From: JBFWUM01 sp050247255
GTDB taxonomy: Bacteria > Acidobacteriota > Vicinamibacteria > Vicinamibacterales > UBA2999
NCBI GenBank assembly: GCA_050247255.1
Contig: JBFWUM010000052.1
Span: forward strand, 1-28,654
Length of the DNA stretch: 28,654 nucleotides
Direction of reading: 5' to 3'
The notes under the pieces were generated by a model. That model was not told the DNA's origin, did not search any database, and saw only the letters and a program-made list of their open reading frames with translations. Numbering within the stretch: position 1 is the stretch's first letter; each line of letters opens with the position of its first letter. This document shows positions 7,274-14,390 of this stretch, in pieces. The position numbers were made by a program, and so were the translations under genes.

Positions 7274-9775
7274 GTGCCGGCGGGCCAACCGGACTTCCAG
7301 CTCCTCTTCCACTCGTCGCCCGATATCCTGCTTGTCCTGCTGCCGGACGCACCGCGATTCACCATCGCCGCCGCGACCGATTCCAGGCTTGCCGCGACCC
7401 ATACGACGCGCGAAGCGACGCTCGGTCGAGGTCTCTTCGAGGTGTTCCCGGACAACCCGGACGACGCCGCCGCGACCGGGTCTGGCAATCTCCGCGCGTC
7501 GCTCGAGCGCGTGCTGGCGACGCGGGCCGCGGATTCGATGGCGGTCCAGAGGTACGACATCCGCGGGCCTGACGGCAGCTTCCAGGCGAAGTACTGGAGT
7601 CCCAAGAACATTCCCGTGCTCTCGGCGGACAACGAGGTGGTCTACATCCTCCATCGCGTCGAGGACGTCACGGAACTCGTGCAGGCCAGTGAAGAGGGGG
7701 CGGTGCTTCGCGGGCGAACCCAGGAAATGGAGCGGGAGGTCGTGGCGCGCAGCCTCGAGCTGGCCGCCGCGATCGGCGAGCTCCGCGAGGCCAACGCCAG
7801 GCTCGGCGAACTGGACGTCGCCAAGACCGCGTTCTTCAGCAACGTCAGTCACGAGCTCCGTACGCCGCTGACCCTGATGCTCGGCCCGCTCGAAGACGCG
7901 CTGGCAGATTCTGTCGCGCCGCTCGGCCGGGCGCAGCACGACCGGGTGGAACTGGCGCGAAACAACGCGCTCAGGCTGCTGAGGCTCGTCAACGCGCTCC
8001 TCGATTTCTCGCGCCTCGAGGCGGGCCGCCTCCGGGCGCGGTTCACCCCGCTCGACCTGTCAACGTTCACCCTCGAACTGGCCGGCATGTTCCAGTCGGC
8101 CTTCACCAAGGCCGGCCTTCGTTTCGTGCTCGACTGTCCGCCGCTGTCCGAGCCGGTATGGGCGGACCGGGACATGTGGGAAAAGATCGTTCCCAACCTG
8201 ATTTCGAACGCCTTCAAGTTCACGCTTGCCGGGACAGTGACGGTCAGGCTCAGCGAGGCTCCCGATCACGTCAGGCTGGAGGTCACCGACACGGGCGTCG
8301 GCATTGCCGCCGCCGAGCTGCGGCATGTCTTCGATCGCTTTCACCGCGTCGCCGGCGTGAACGCCCGAACGCACGAGGGCACCGGCATCGGCCTGGCGCT
8401 CGTCCGGGAGCTGGTGGGCCTGCATGGCGGGCAGGTCGACGTCGAGAGCCAGTTGGGGCGCGGCTCCACGTTTCGGATCGCGATTCCCAAGGGATTCGCC
8501 CACCTGCCTCCGGAAGCCGTCTCCCACACGGCGCCCGACCCGGCAACCGCGCACAACGCCATCGCCCACGCGCGTGAAATGGCAAGCTGGCTCGCAGATG
8601 CCGACTCGATTCTGCCGGCGCCGGAGGTCACGGCCGCCGAGGACTCACGTGAGGCCGTTCCGGCCACCGTGCTCGTCGCCGACGACAATCCAAGCCTCCG
8701 CGCCTACATCGCCAGCCTGCTCCGGTCGAACTACACCGTCACCACGGCCGCCGACGGCGTCGATGCGCTCGAGAGGATTCGCACGGCCGTCCCCGACCTC
8801 GTCCTGAGCGACGTCATGATGCCGCGCCTGGACGGCTTTGGGCTTCTCCGCGAACTGCGCGCCGATGCCAGGACCAGCGCCATCCCGGTGATCCTGCTGT
8901 CGGCACGCGCCGGCGAGGAATCGGCGGTCCAGGGGCTCGACGCCGGGGCGGACGACTATCTCGTCAAGCCGTTTTCGGCGCGCGAGTTGCTGGCGCGCGT
9001 GCGTACGCACGTGACCCTGTCGCGAGCGCGCCGGCAGTGGGCGGCGGAGCTCGAGCGAAGCAACCTGGATCTGGCGGCTACGAACCAGGAGCTCGAAGCC
9101 TTCAGCTACTCCGTCTCGCACGACCTCCGGGCGCCACTGCGGCACGTCATCGGCTTCGCCAACCTGCTCGCCCGCCACGCCGGCCCGTCCCTCGACGACC
9201 AGGGGAGGCGCTACCTCACGACGATGACCGATGCGGCCGCACGCATGAACACGTTCATCGACGACCTGCTGGCGTTCTCGCGCCTGGGCCGGGCGCCCCT
9301 CGATACCCGGCGGATATCTCTCGCCGAGGTCGTGACACAGGCGCGCGAGGAAGTGGCCTTGTCGCTGGAGCACCGCCCGGTGTCGTGGCAGATCGAGCCC
9401 CTGCCCGACGTCGAGGGGGATCCTGCGCTCCTGCGGGCGGCATTCGTGAACCTGCTCTCCAACGCCGTCAAGTACTCGAGCGTCCGCGCCGAATCGCGGG
9501 TCGAGGTCGGCGTCGCGCCATCCGCCGACGGCGAAGTGGTCGCCTACGTACGCGACAACGGGGTGGGGTTCGAGATGGCTTACAAAGACAGGCTCTTCGG
9601 AGTATTCCAGCGGCTGCACCGGGCCGACGAGTTTCCGGGAACCGGGATCGGCCTGGCGAACGTCAAGCGCATCATCCAGCGCCACGGTGGCCGCGTCTGG
9701 GCTGAAGCTGTCCCCGATCACGGTGCGACGTTCTACGTGTCGCTGCCCGCCGCATCGCCTGCCCACGGCGCGTGA
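7274..9775 (+). CDS. Hybrid sensor kinase with architecture PAS-HK-receiver-HK
   Basis: An 833-residue soluble signalling protein. Residues 1-135 look like a PAS domain ending in the typical V-E-D-V-T-E-L, then a coiled coil (136-185). The first kinase has an H box S-N-V-S-H-E-L-R-T-P-L with His193, an N box N-L-I-S-N-A-F-K-F, and G boxes D-T-G-V-G-I and G-T-G-I-G-L-A. A receiver domain (465-580) has D-D-N, phospho-acceptor Asp513 in S-D-V-M-M-P, and Lys565. After a second coiled coil comes another kinase, S-Y-S-V-S-H-D-L-R-A-P-L with His616, N-L-L-S-N-A-V-K-Y, D-N-G-V-G-F and G-T-G-I-G-L-A near 789-795. No transmembrane segment is seen, so the input is cytoplasmic. I chose GTG 7274, where PAS-like sequence begins; the open frame upstream runs antisense through the LolA-like gene. 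No partner regulator gene is adjacent. Confidence 0.9.
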   Translation: MPAGQPDFQLLFHSSPDILLVLLPDAPRFTIAAATDSRLAATHTTREATLGRGLFEVFPDNPDDAAATGSGNLRASLERVLATRAADSMAVQRYDIRGPDGSFQAKYWSPKNIPVLSADNEVVYILHRVEDVTELVQASEEGAVLRGRTQEMEREVVARSLELAAAIGELREANARLGELDVAKTAFFSNVSHELRTPLTLMLGPLEDALADSVAPLGRAQHDRVELARNNALRLLRLVNALLDFSRLEAGRLRARFTPLDLSTFTLELAGMFQSAFTKAGLRFVLDCPPLSEPVWADRDMWEKIVPNLISNAFKFTLAGTVTVRLSEAPDHVRLEVTDTGVGIAAAELRHVFDRFHRVAGVNARTHEGTGIGLALVRELVGLHGGQVDVESQLGRGSTFRIAIPKGFAHLPPEAVSHTAPDPATAHNAIAHAREMASWLADADSILPAPEVTAAEDSREAVPATVLVADDNPSLRAYIASLLRSNYTVTTAADGVDALERIRTAVPDLVLSDVMMPRLDGFGLLRELRADARTSAIPVILLSARAGEESAVQGLDAGADDYLVKPFSARELLARVRTHVTLSRARRQWAAELERSNLDLAATNQELEAFSYSVSHDLRAPLRHVIGFANLLARHAGPSLDDQGRRYLTTMTDAAARMNTFIDDLLAFSRLGRAPLDTRRISLAEVVTQAREEVALSLEHRPVSWQIEPLPDVEGDPALLRAAFVNLLSNAVKYSSVRAESRVEVGVAPSADGEVVAYVRDNGVGFEMAYKDRLFGVFQRLHRADEFPGTGIGLANVKRIIQRHGGRVWAEAVPDHGATFYVSLPAASPAHGA

Positions 9776-9814
9776 GCGTGATGGGACGCTGCGAAGGCGC
9801 ACCCGCCCCCGGTC

Positions 9815-10510
9815 CTAGCGCACCGAATCCTGGGTCCGCCTGCGGCTGAGCGCCAGTGACAACCCCGTGTAGTACACGGGGAACACCAGCGAGAGCCAGT
9901 AGATCCAGCGCGACACGCCCGGCATCTGCCACAGCATCACGAACATCAGCGCCGCCCACACGACGCCAAGCGCGACGGTCAGCGTCTGCAGGATCGGCGT
10001 CCGCGACGGATAGATGTACTTCACCGGCACGAACACCGACACCGCCAGCGCCAGCAGGACGACCGCGTTGAACTCCTGCGTGGCGCCTCCCAGCAGCAGG
10101 TAGAAGACGACGATGTTCCAGTAGGAGGGGAAGCCGGTGAAGAAGTGGTCTGCTGTCTTGGCGTCGGCGCGGCTGAACCCGTAGGCGCTCGACAGCACCA
10201 TCGCCGCGCAGACGACGATGACCCACGCCTCCGGGACGAGCAGCGCCCGCCACACCAGCAGCGCCGGCACGAACACGTAGGTGAGGTAGTCGACGAGGTT
10301 GTCGAGCTGCGCGCCGTCGAACCAGGGAATCCGTTCCTTGACGCGCGCGAGCCGCGCCAGCACGCCGTCGGTGGCATCGACGAATACCTGGAGGGCCAGC
10401 CAGAAGAACGCGTCGCGGAAGCGGTATTGGAACACCGCCACCGCGGCGAGGAAGGCGAGGACGGCGCCGCTGGCCGTGTAGAGGTGAGCCAGCCACGCAA
10501 GCGCCGGCAT
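9815..10510 (-). CDS. pcs: CDP-alcohol phosphatidyltransferase, phosphatidylcholine synthase-like
   Basis: A 231-residue polytopic membrane protein with about eight hydrophobic segments. Residues 48-74 hold the CDP-alcohol phosphotransferase motif, D48-G49-x2-A52-R53 followed after 12 residues by G66-x3-D70-x3-D74. The longer spacing between R and G, the V-K-E-R-I-P-W-F-D-G segment and the opening A-H-L-Y-T-A-S-G are features of the Pcs type that condenses CDP-diacylglycerol with choline. Phosphatidylcholine synthase is therefore the best guess, but other alcohols cannot be excluded. The ATG lies 1 nt after the stop of the ThyX-like gene, so both are one transcription unit. It ends convergent to the large kinase gene; the 39 nt between them show no clear hairpin. 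Confidence 0.8.
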   Translation of the reverse strand: MPALAWLAHLYTASGAVLAFLAAVAVFQYRFRDAFFWLALQVFVDATDGVLARLARVKERIPWFDGAQLDNLVDYLTYVFVPALLVWRALLVPEAWVIVVCAAMVLSSAYGFSRADAKTADHFFTGFPSYWNIVVFYLLLGGATQEFNAVVLLALAVSVFVPVKYIYPSRTPILQTLTVALGVVWAALMFVMLWQMPGVSRWIYWLSLVFPVYYTGLSLALSRRRTQDSVR

Positions 10511-10511
10511 T

Positions 10512-12158
10512 CTAGGCGTTCGGCGATCCGGCGGCGGCCAGCGCCCGCTTCTTTTCCGCGCGCCGTTCGCCCTCGAGCCGCCCGAGCGTCGACGGCTCGT
10601 GGTCGACGAATGTCATGCCGTCGGCGATGACGCGGTGCCCGGCCTGGTCGCGAATCAGCCGGTGCATCTGCTGGCACACCGTGCGATACGACGGGTGGCC
10701 GCCGGCGCCGGTTCGCAGCTCGATCAGGTGGAACGCTTCGCGGGCGTTCAGCTTCCAGTAGAACCGGATGTTGTAGGCGAACGGGACGGCGTACTGTGCG
10801 ACCTTGACGCCGCAGCGCTCCGAGAGCGCCTGATGATGCGCGGCGGCCTGGCGCATGGCCTGGGCCCACCGCTCGCCAAAGCCGGCGGCGACGATTTCCT
10901 CCGGCGTGTAGCAGCCGAGATCGACGCCGACGTCCTGCCACTCGATGGTCAGGAGCCTGTGCCGCTGGAGGTCGCGAAATGCGCCGTAGTCGGCAACGAC
11001 TTCGAACAGGTAGTACGGCACCTCGAACCCGCGGCCCGGCTTCTGCCGCCGGTTCGTGCGGTCGCCGATCGCGGCGCGCAGGATGGCCGCCCGTTCCTCT
11101 TCCGACAGCGACCGCACGTGCTCGACGAGCTCCGTCATGCTGCGCGAGTCGTGAGGATAGAGGGAGGCAGCCGCGGCGCGCAGCTCACCATCGCGATCCC
11201 ACTCGACGAGTGTGACGCTGGGACCGGAGGGCGCAGGATTGCCGCGTCGCGGCTGCGCTTTCGCGCCAAGCGCTCCGTCGAGGCTCCTCAGGTAATGGCT
11301 CGTCGCGCCACCCTTGTCCGGCACGTCGACGCGGCGCAGGAACGACGGGATCACCTTGCGCAGCTCCTCGAGCATCATCTGCCCGTAGTCGCGCGCTTCG
11401 GCGACCGGCGACGCCTGCAGCCGGAGCACGAGCTGCTCCAGCGCCTGGCCATTGGCGTAGATCCCGACGTTCGACAGCGTCGCGCCCGGCAGCAGCGGGC
11501 GCGCAAGATCGCACGCCTGCGCCTTGATCGCGGCGGCCCAGACGCGCTCCGACTCCTCTTCCGGTCGCGGATACTTCGCCGTCAGCGCTTCCTGCGTCGT
11601 GCGGACCACCTCGCCGTAAAGCGCAAACAGCCCGTCCATCTGCTCGCCGTACTCGCGCTCGAGCCCGGCGTCGCTGACCTCCGGCGGAATGAAGTACTGG
11701 TAGCGGCCGCCGCGCTTCTGGTCGTAGTAGATGTAGCGGGTGCTCTGTTCCAGGTATGCGGCAAGCCGGCCGCGCTCCAGCAGCTTGGTGAAGATGTTGG
11801 ACACCTGCTCGCAGGCAAGGTGCACGCCGCCCAGCTGGGCGACGGAGTCGTCGCCGTACTCGCTGAACACGCGGTCGAACAGCCGCCCGGCCTTCTCGGC
11901 GTTGACGCCTGAGTCAGCCGCGGCCGTGCCCTGGTCGGTCAACCAGGCGCTATCCCCCGCCACGTAGAACTCGTCGAGAAACAGCCGGCGCAGCGATTTC
12001 GACGATCGGCTGTAACGCGCAAACAGGGCTGCCTTCACGACCTCCGGCAGGTTGACGAGCGCAAAGACCGGCCGGTCGGTGTTGGTGAAGTATCGCGAAA
12101 GAACCTTCTGTTCTTCAGGTGTGAACGGCTCCTCGAAATAGCGGTAGGGCTGGGCCAT
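10512..12158 (-). CDS. Double-domain FAD-dependent thymidylate synthase (ThyX)-like protein
   Basis: A 548-residue protein, about twice the usual ThyX length, with two ThyX-like halves. The N-terminal half includes A-L-F-A-R-Y-S-R-S-S-K-S-L-R-R, an A-C-E-Q-V-S-N segment and L-E-Q-S-T-R-Y-I-Y-Y-D. The C-terminal half (about 320-520) carries F-R-D-L-Q-R-H-R at 399-401, the ThyX R-H-R, but the serine expected seven residues later is Asp409, and an E-L-R-T-G-A-G-G-H-P-S-Y-R block near 480. Canonical ThyX makes dTMP from dUMP with methylene-tetrahydrofolate, FAD and NADPH; the altered signature makes that activity uncertain. ATG 12158 is chosen over the open upstream frame because the fold begins there and because TATGAT lies 9 nt before it. 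It leads the unit with the Pcs-like gene. Confidence 0.8.
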   Translation of the reverse strand: MAQPYRYFEEPFTPEEQKVLSRYFTNTDRPVFALVNLPEVVKAALFARYSRSSKSLRRLFLDEFYVAGDSAWLTDQGTAAADSGVNAEKAGRLFDRVFSEYGDDSVAQLGGVHLACEQVSNIFTKLLERGRLAAYLEQSTRYIYYDQKRGGRYQYFIPPEVSDAGLEREYGEQMDGLFALYGEVVRTTQEALTAKYPRPEEESERVWAAAIKAQACDLARPLLPGATLSNVGIYANGQALEQLVLRLQASPVAEARDYGQMMLEELRKVIPSFLRRVDVPDKGGATSHYLRSLDGALGAKAQPRRGNPAPSGPSVTLVEWDRDGELRAAAASLYPHDSRSMTELVEHVRSLSEEERAAILRAAIGDRTNRRQKPGRGFEVPYYLFEVVADYGAFRDLQRHRLLTIEWQDVGVDLGCYTPEEIVAAGFGERWAQAMRQAAAHHQALSERCGVKVAQYAVPFAYNIRFYWKLNAREAFHLIELRTGAGGHPSYRTVCQQMHRLIRDQAGHRVIADGMTFVDHEPSTLGRLEGERRAEKKRALAAAGSPNA

Positions 12159-12167
12159 CGGAGAAGC

Positions 12168-12173
12168 ATCATA
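12168..12173 (-). promoter_or_regulatory. -10 hexamer TATGAT before ThyX-like gene
   Basis: TATGAT on the minus strand ends 9 nt before the ATG at 12158, with no Shine-Dalgarno in the spacer. It is only 5 nt from the oppositely directed TAGACT at 12179-12184, so the two divergent promoters would overlap. Confidence 0.45.
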
Positions 12174-12178
12174 TCGCG

Positions 12179-12184
12179 TAGACT
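12179..12184 (+). promoter_or_regulatory. Possible -10 hexamer (TAGACT), leaderless type
   Basis: TAGACT ends 7 nt before GTG 12192. It fits the TANNNT pattern of the other first genes. No -35 box can be recognised. Confidence 0.35.
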
Positions 12185-12191
12185 TCCGGCC

Positions 12192-12410
12192 GTGAGACGC
12201 GCCGTCGCGTGGGGAATTGCGCTCGGCATCGTGATTCTCGGAATCGCGGGGAGAATCGCCATGCGGTTCTACGCGTACCACGACTACCAGGTGCCCTACT
12301 TCACCATCGAGGGGACGCTGACCGTGCTGGCGGCCGGCGCGGCGGCGGGCGCCGCCCACGGGATGCTGCTAACGCTGGCGGTGTCGCGACCGTTCCTTCC
12401 TGACTCCTAA
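12192..12410 (+). CDS. Small two-helix membrane protein, unknown function
   Basis: A 72-residue protein starting at GTG. Helix 1 spans about residues 5-20 (A-W-G-I-A-L-G-I-V-I-L-G-I-A-G), followed by a positively charged R-I-A-M-R and a polar stretch. Helix 2 is Ala/Gly-rich at about 41-64. The gene diverges from the ThyX-like gene with 33 nt between start codons. Its last codons and TAA stop lie within a 7-bp tandem array, so the repeat supplies the natural or altered C-terminus P-D-S. I do not recognise the family. Real coding is supported by the helix pattern and codon-position GC, not by a known homologue. Confidence 0.55.
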   Translation: MRRAVAWGIALGIVILGIAGRIAMRFYAYHDYQVPYFTIEGTLTVLAAGAAAGAAHGMLLTLAVSRPFLPDS

Positions 12411-12475
12411 CTCCTGACTCCTAACTCCTAACTCCTAACTTCTAGCTTCTAGCTTCTAGCTTCTAGCTTCTAATC
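12399..12475. repeat. Heptanucleotide tandem array 1
   Basis: Eleven consecutive 7-bp units: six of CCTRACT (12399-12440), four of TCTAGCT (12441-12468) and a degenerate last unit. The array contains the stop codons of both convergent neighbours, TAA of the small membrane protein (12408-12410) and TAG of the SDR (12470-12472 on the minus strand). It is the reverse complement in unit type of array 2 at 13770-13818. Confidence 0.9.
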
Positions 12476-13228
12476 CATCGTCTGACCGCCGCAGATGTTG
12501 TACGTCTGCCCGGTGATCGCCGACGCGCCAGGCGAGGCGAGGAATTTCACCAGGTCCGCCACTTCCTCCGGCTGGATGATCCGCTTAATCGGCACGCGAT
12601 TCAGCGCCCGATCGCGGAACTCCTCGAATGAGATCCCCATCGCGTCGGCGCCAAGCTGCATGCCTTCCGCAGCCATCTCGGTGTCGACCCATCCGGGACA
12701 GACGGCGTTGACGGTCACCTGCCGATCGGCGAGCTCGAGCGCCAGCGCCCGCGTGAAGCCGATGACGCCGTGCTTCGACGCGCAGTACGCGGTGTAACCG
12801 GGCACGCCGAAGCGGCCAAGCACCGACGAGATGTTCACGATGCGGCCGCCGGCCTTCATGAGCGGCACGACGCCGCGCGACACCAGGTAGGTGCCGACGA
12901 TGTTGGTGTCGACAACGCGCCGCCAGCGATCGATGTCGGATTCCTCGATCGGCTCGCCGCCGCCGACGCCGGCGTTGTTGACCAGCACGTCGACGTGCGA
13001 CACGGCGCCGCGAACCTCAGCCATGCCGCGGGCGATCGAGGCTGCGTCGGTCACGTCCATCGTCACCGCCAGCGCCCGGCCGCCGAGGCTGGCGAGGTCG
13101 AGCGCCGTCGATTCCAGCGACTCGCGATGACGGCCGGCGATGACCACGAAGGTGTCAGGCCCGGCGAGCGCGCGGGCAATGGCGCGCCCGATGCCGCGGC
13201 CGCCGCCGGTGACGAACGACACGCGCAT
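12470..13228 (-). CDS. SDR-family oxidoreductase (FabG-like)
   Basis: A 252-residue classical short-chain dehydrogenase/reductase. The nucleotide-binding T-G-G-G-R-G-I-G is at residues 7-14, N-N-A-G at 84-87, and the catalytic Ser (134-135), Tyr148 and Lys152 in Y-x-A-S-K-form (Y-C-A-S-K). The C-terminal P-G-W-V-D-T-E-M, and G-Q-T-Y-N-I-C-G-G-Q-T-M-D is typical of FabG-like and 3-hydroxyacyl reductases. Preference for NADP(H) is possible from the G-R-H-R after strand 2. The substrate is unknown. The ATG shares one base with the stop of def in a TGATG, so translation is coupled. The stop codon lies in a heptamer array. Confidence 0.88.
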   Translation of the reverse strand: MRVSFVTGGGRGIGRAIARALAGPDTFVVIAGRHRESLESTALDLASLGGRALAVTMDVTDAASIARGMAEVRGAVSHVDVLVNNAGVGGGEPIEESDIDRWRRVVDTNIVGTYLVSRGVVPLMKAGGRIVNISSVLGRFGVPGYTAYCASKHGVIGFTRALALELADRQVTVNAVCPGWVDTEMAAEGMQLGADAMGISFEEFRDRALNRVPIKRIIQPEEVADLVKFLASPGASAITGQTYNICGGQTMD

Positions 13229-13755
13229 CAGTCTTCGTCCTTCGCCCAGTACTTCGAGTACTCCTCGAGGTAGGTGAGCGTGCTCATTGACGTCATCCGG
13301 TCGAAGAACAGCACGCCATCGAGGTGGTCCGTCTCGTGCTGCGCGACCCGCGCCGGGAACCCCTTCAGCCGCAGCTCGATCGCCTTGCCCTCGCGGTCCA
13401 TCGCCTTCACCGTGATGTCGGTGAAACGGGGCACCATGCCGCGGATGTCCGGAATGCTCAGGCACCCCTCCCACCCCTCTTCCCTGGCGTGCCCCTGCGG
13501 GACAATCTCGGGATTGATCACCGCCATGGCCTCGCTCCTGGCGTCGGGATCGTCATCGAGCAGGGCCACGAACAGCCGCACGCCTTCGTGGACCTGGGGT
13601 GCCGCGAGACCGACCCCGTGGTATTCGTGCATGGTCTCGATCATGTCGTCGATGAGCTTCTGGACGAACGGGTTGCGCAGGTCGGACTTCGCGATCGGCT
13701 TCGCGCGCTCGCGCAGCACCGGGTGCCCCATGCGGGCCACTTTCAAGATCGACAT
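13228..13755 (-). CDS. def: Peptide deformylase
   Basis: A 175-residue cytosolic metallohydrolase removing the N-formyl group from nascent proteins. All three family motifs are intact: G-V-G-L-A-A-P-Q-V at 47-55, E-G-C-L-S-I-P with metal ligand Cys98, and Q-H-E-T-D-H-L-D-G with His140, Glu141 and His144. The start is the only ATG giving the usual M-x-I-L-K-V opening. It is not next to fmt, its common partner; instead it is coupled to an SDR gene. A perfect TATAAT sits 9 nt before the start, abutting heptamer array 2, so the mRNA is probably leaderless. Confidence 0.96.
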   Translation of the reverse strand: MSILKVARMGHPVLRERAKPIAKSDLRNPFVQKLIDDMIETMHEYHGVGLAAPQVHEGVRLFVALLDDDPDARSEAMAVINPEIVPQGHAREEGWEGCLSIPDIRGMVPRFTDITVKAMDREGKAIELRLKGFPARVAQHETDHLDGVLFFDRMTSMSTLTYLEEYSKYWAKDED

Positions 13756-13764
13756 AGGGGGATG

Positions 13765-13770
13765 ATTATA
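13765..13770 (-). promoter_or_regulatory. Perfect -10 box TATAAT before def
   Basis: Consensus TATAAT on the minus strand ends 9 nt before ATG 13755. The expected -35 position falls within the 7-bp array and reads C-C-T-A-A-C, not TTGACA. The base at 13770 is shared with the array's first unit. Confidence 0.5.
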
Positions 13771-13818
13771 GGAGTTAGAAGTTAGGAGTTAGGAGTTGGG
13801 AGCTAGGAGTTAGGAGTC
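13770..13818. repeat. Heptanucleotide tandem array 2
   Basis: Seven 7-bp units of AGGAGTT with a few substitutions (AGAAGTT, GGGAGCT, AGGAGTC). It is the reverse complement of the CCTAACT units of array 1, so the two arrays form an inverted pair around SDR-def. On the plus strand the last unit gives AGGAG at 13812-13816, 7 nt from the GTG of the Nudix gene. Confidence 0.9.
13812..13816 (+). promoter_or_regulatory. Shine-Dalgarno AGGAG supplied by the repeat
   Basis: The last array unit provides AGGAG with a 7-nt spacer to GTG 13824. Each preceding unit offers further similar sites out of range. Confidence 0.5.
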
Positions 13819-13823
13819 GGGGT

Positions 13824-14333
13824 GTGAACGAGCCTCCCTTCAGGTATTGCCCCGTGTGCGGCGGCGGGCTGGAGACGCGGCTGCTGAAGGCGACCGAGCC
13901 CACGCGGCTCGTCTGCCGGCAGTGCGAGTTCGTCTTCTACCTCGATCCCAAGGTGGCGGTGGCGACGATCGTCACCGACGAGCGCGGCCACATCCTGCTC
14001 GTGCGGCGGGCGATTGAGCCGGGCTACGGCAAGTGGGTCATCCCCGGCGGCTACGTCGACCGCGGCGAGGAGGTGCGCGCGGCGGCCATCCGCGAGGCCC
14101 TCGAGGAAAGCGGCGTCCACGTCCGCCTCGATCGCCTGCTGAACATCTACTCCTACCCCGGCCGCCTCCCCGTCATCATCGTCTATGCCGCGACGATGAC
14201 CGGCGGCTGCCTGGCGTGCGACGACGAAGGGCTCGAGGCAAGATTCTTCGAGCCCGGCGAGCTTCCGTGGGAGGAGCTCGCCTTCCGCAGCACCGTGGAA
14301 GCGCTCCGCGAGTTCCTCGGCGAGAGAGGCTGA
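13824..14333 (+). CDS. Zinc-ribbon Nudix hydrolase (NudC/ADP-ribose pyrophosphatase-like)
   Basis: A 169-residue protein starting at GTG. A zinc ribbon near residues 9-33 has C-P-V-C and C-R-Q-C pairs, as in NudC-type enzymes. The Nudix box follows at about 73-95, G-G-Y-V-D-R-G-E-E-V-R-A-A-A-I-R-E-A-L-E, with the R-E and E-E residues in place. The length is shorter than NudC itself (about 257 residues), so I favour the general ADP-ribose or NADH-type pyrophosphatase family without naming a substrate. Its ribosome-binding site comes from the heptamer array immediately upstream. The next gene is co-oriented after 57 nt. Confidence 0.88.
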   Translation: MNEPPFRYCPVCGGGLETRLLKATEPTRLVCRQCEFVFYLDPKVAVATIVTDERGHILLVRRAIEPGYGKWVIPGGYVDRGEEVRAAAIREALEESGVHVRLDRLLNIYSYPGRLPVIIVYAATMTGGCLACDDEGLEARFFEPGELPWEELAFRSTVEALREFLGERG

Positions 14334-14376
14334 GGAGAACGACGGGAGACAAACTCCGCCCAGCTCAAAATTCACC

Positions 14377-14382
14377 TACACT
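14377..14382 (+). promoter_or_regulatory. Possible -10 hexamer (TACACT), leaderless type
   Basis: TACACT ends 8 nt before ATG 14391 and there is no Shine-Dalgarno in the spacer. The AT-richer stretch just upstream (CAAAATTCA) makes this the likeliest promoter of the transporter. Confidence 0.4.
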
Positions 14383-14390
14383 GTCCGCCA

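Noticed and set aside
8645..9802. 385-residue minus-strand open frame
   Set aside because: Antisense shadow of the kinase receiver and second kinase region.
12399..13818. CRISPR-like arrays
   Set aside because: Units are 7 bp with no spacers and there are no cas genes.
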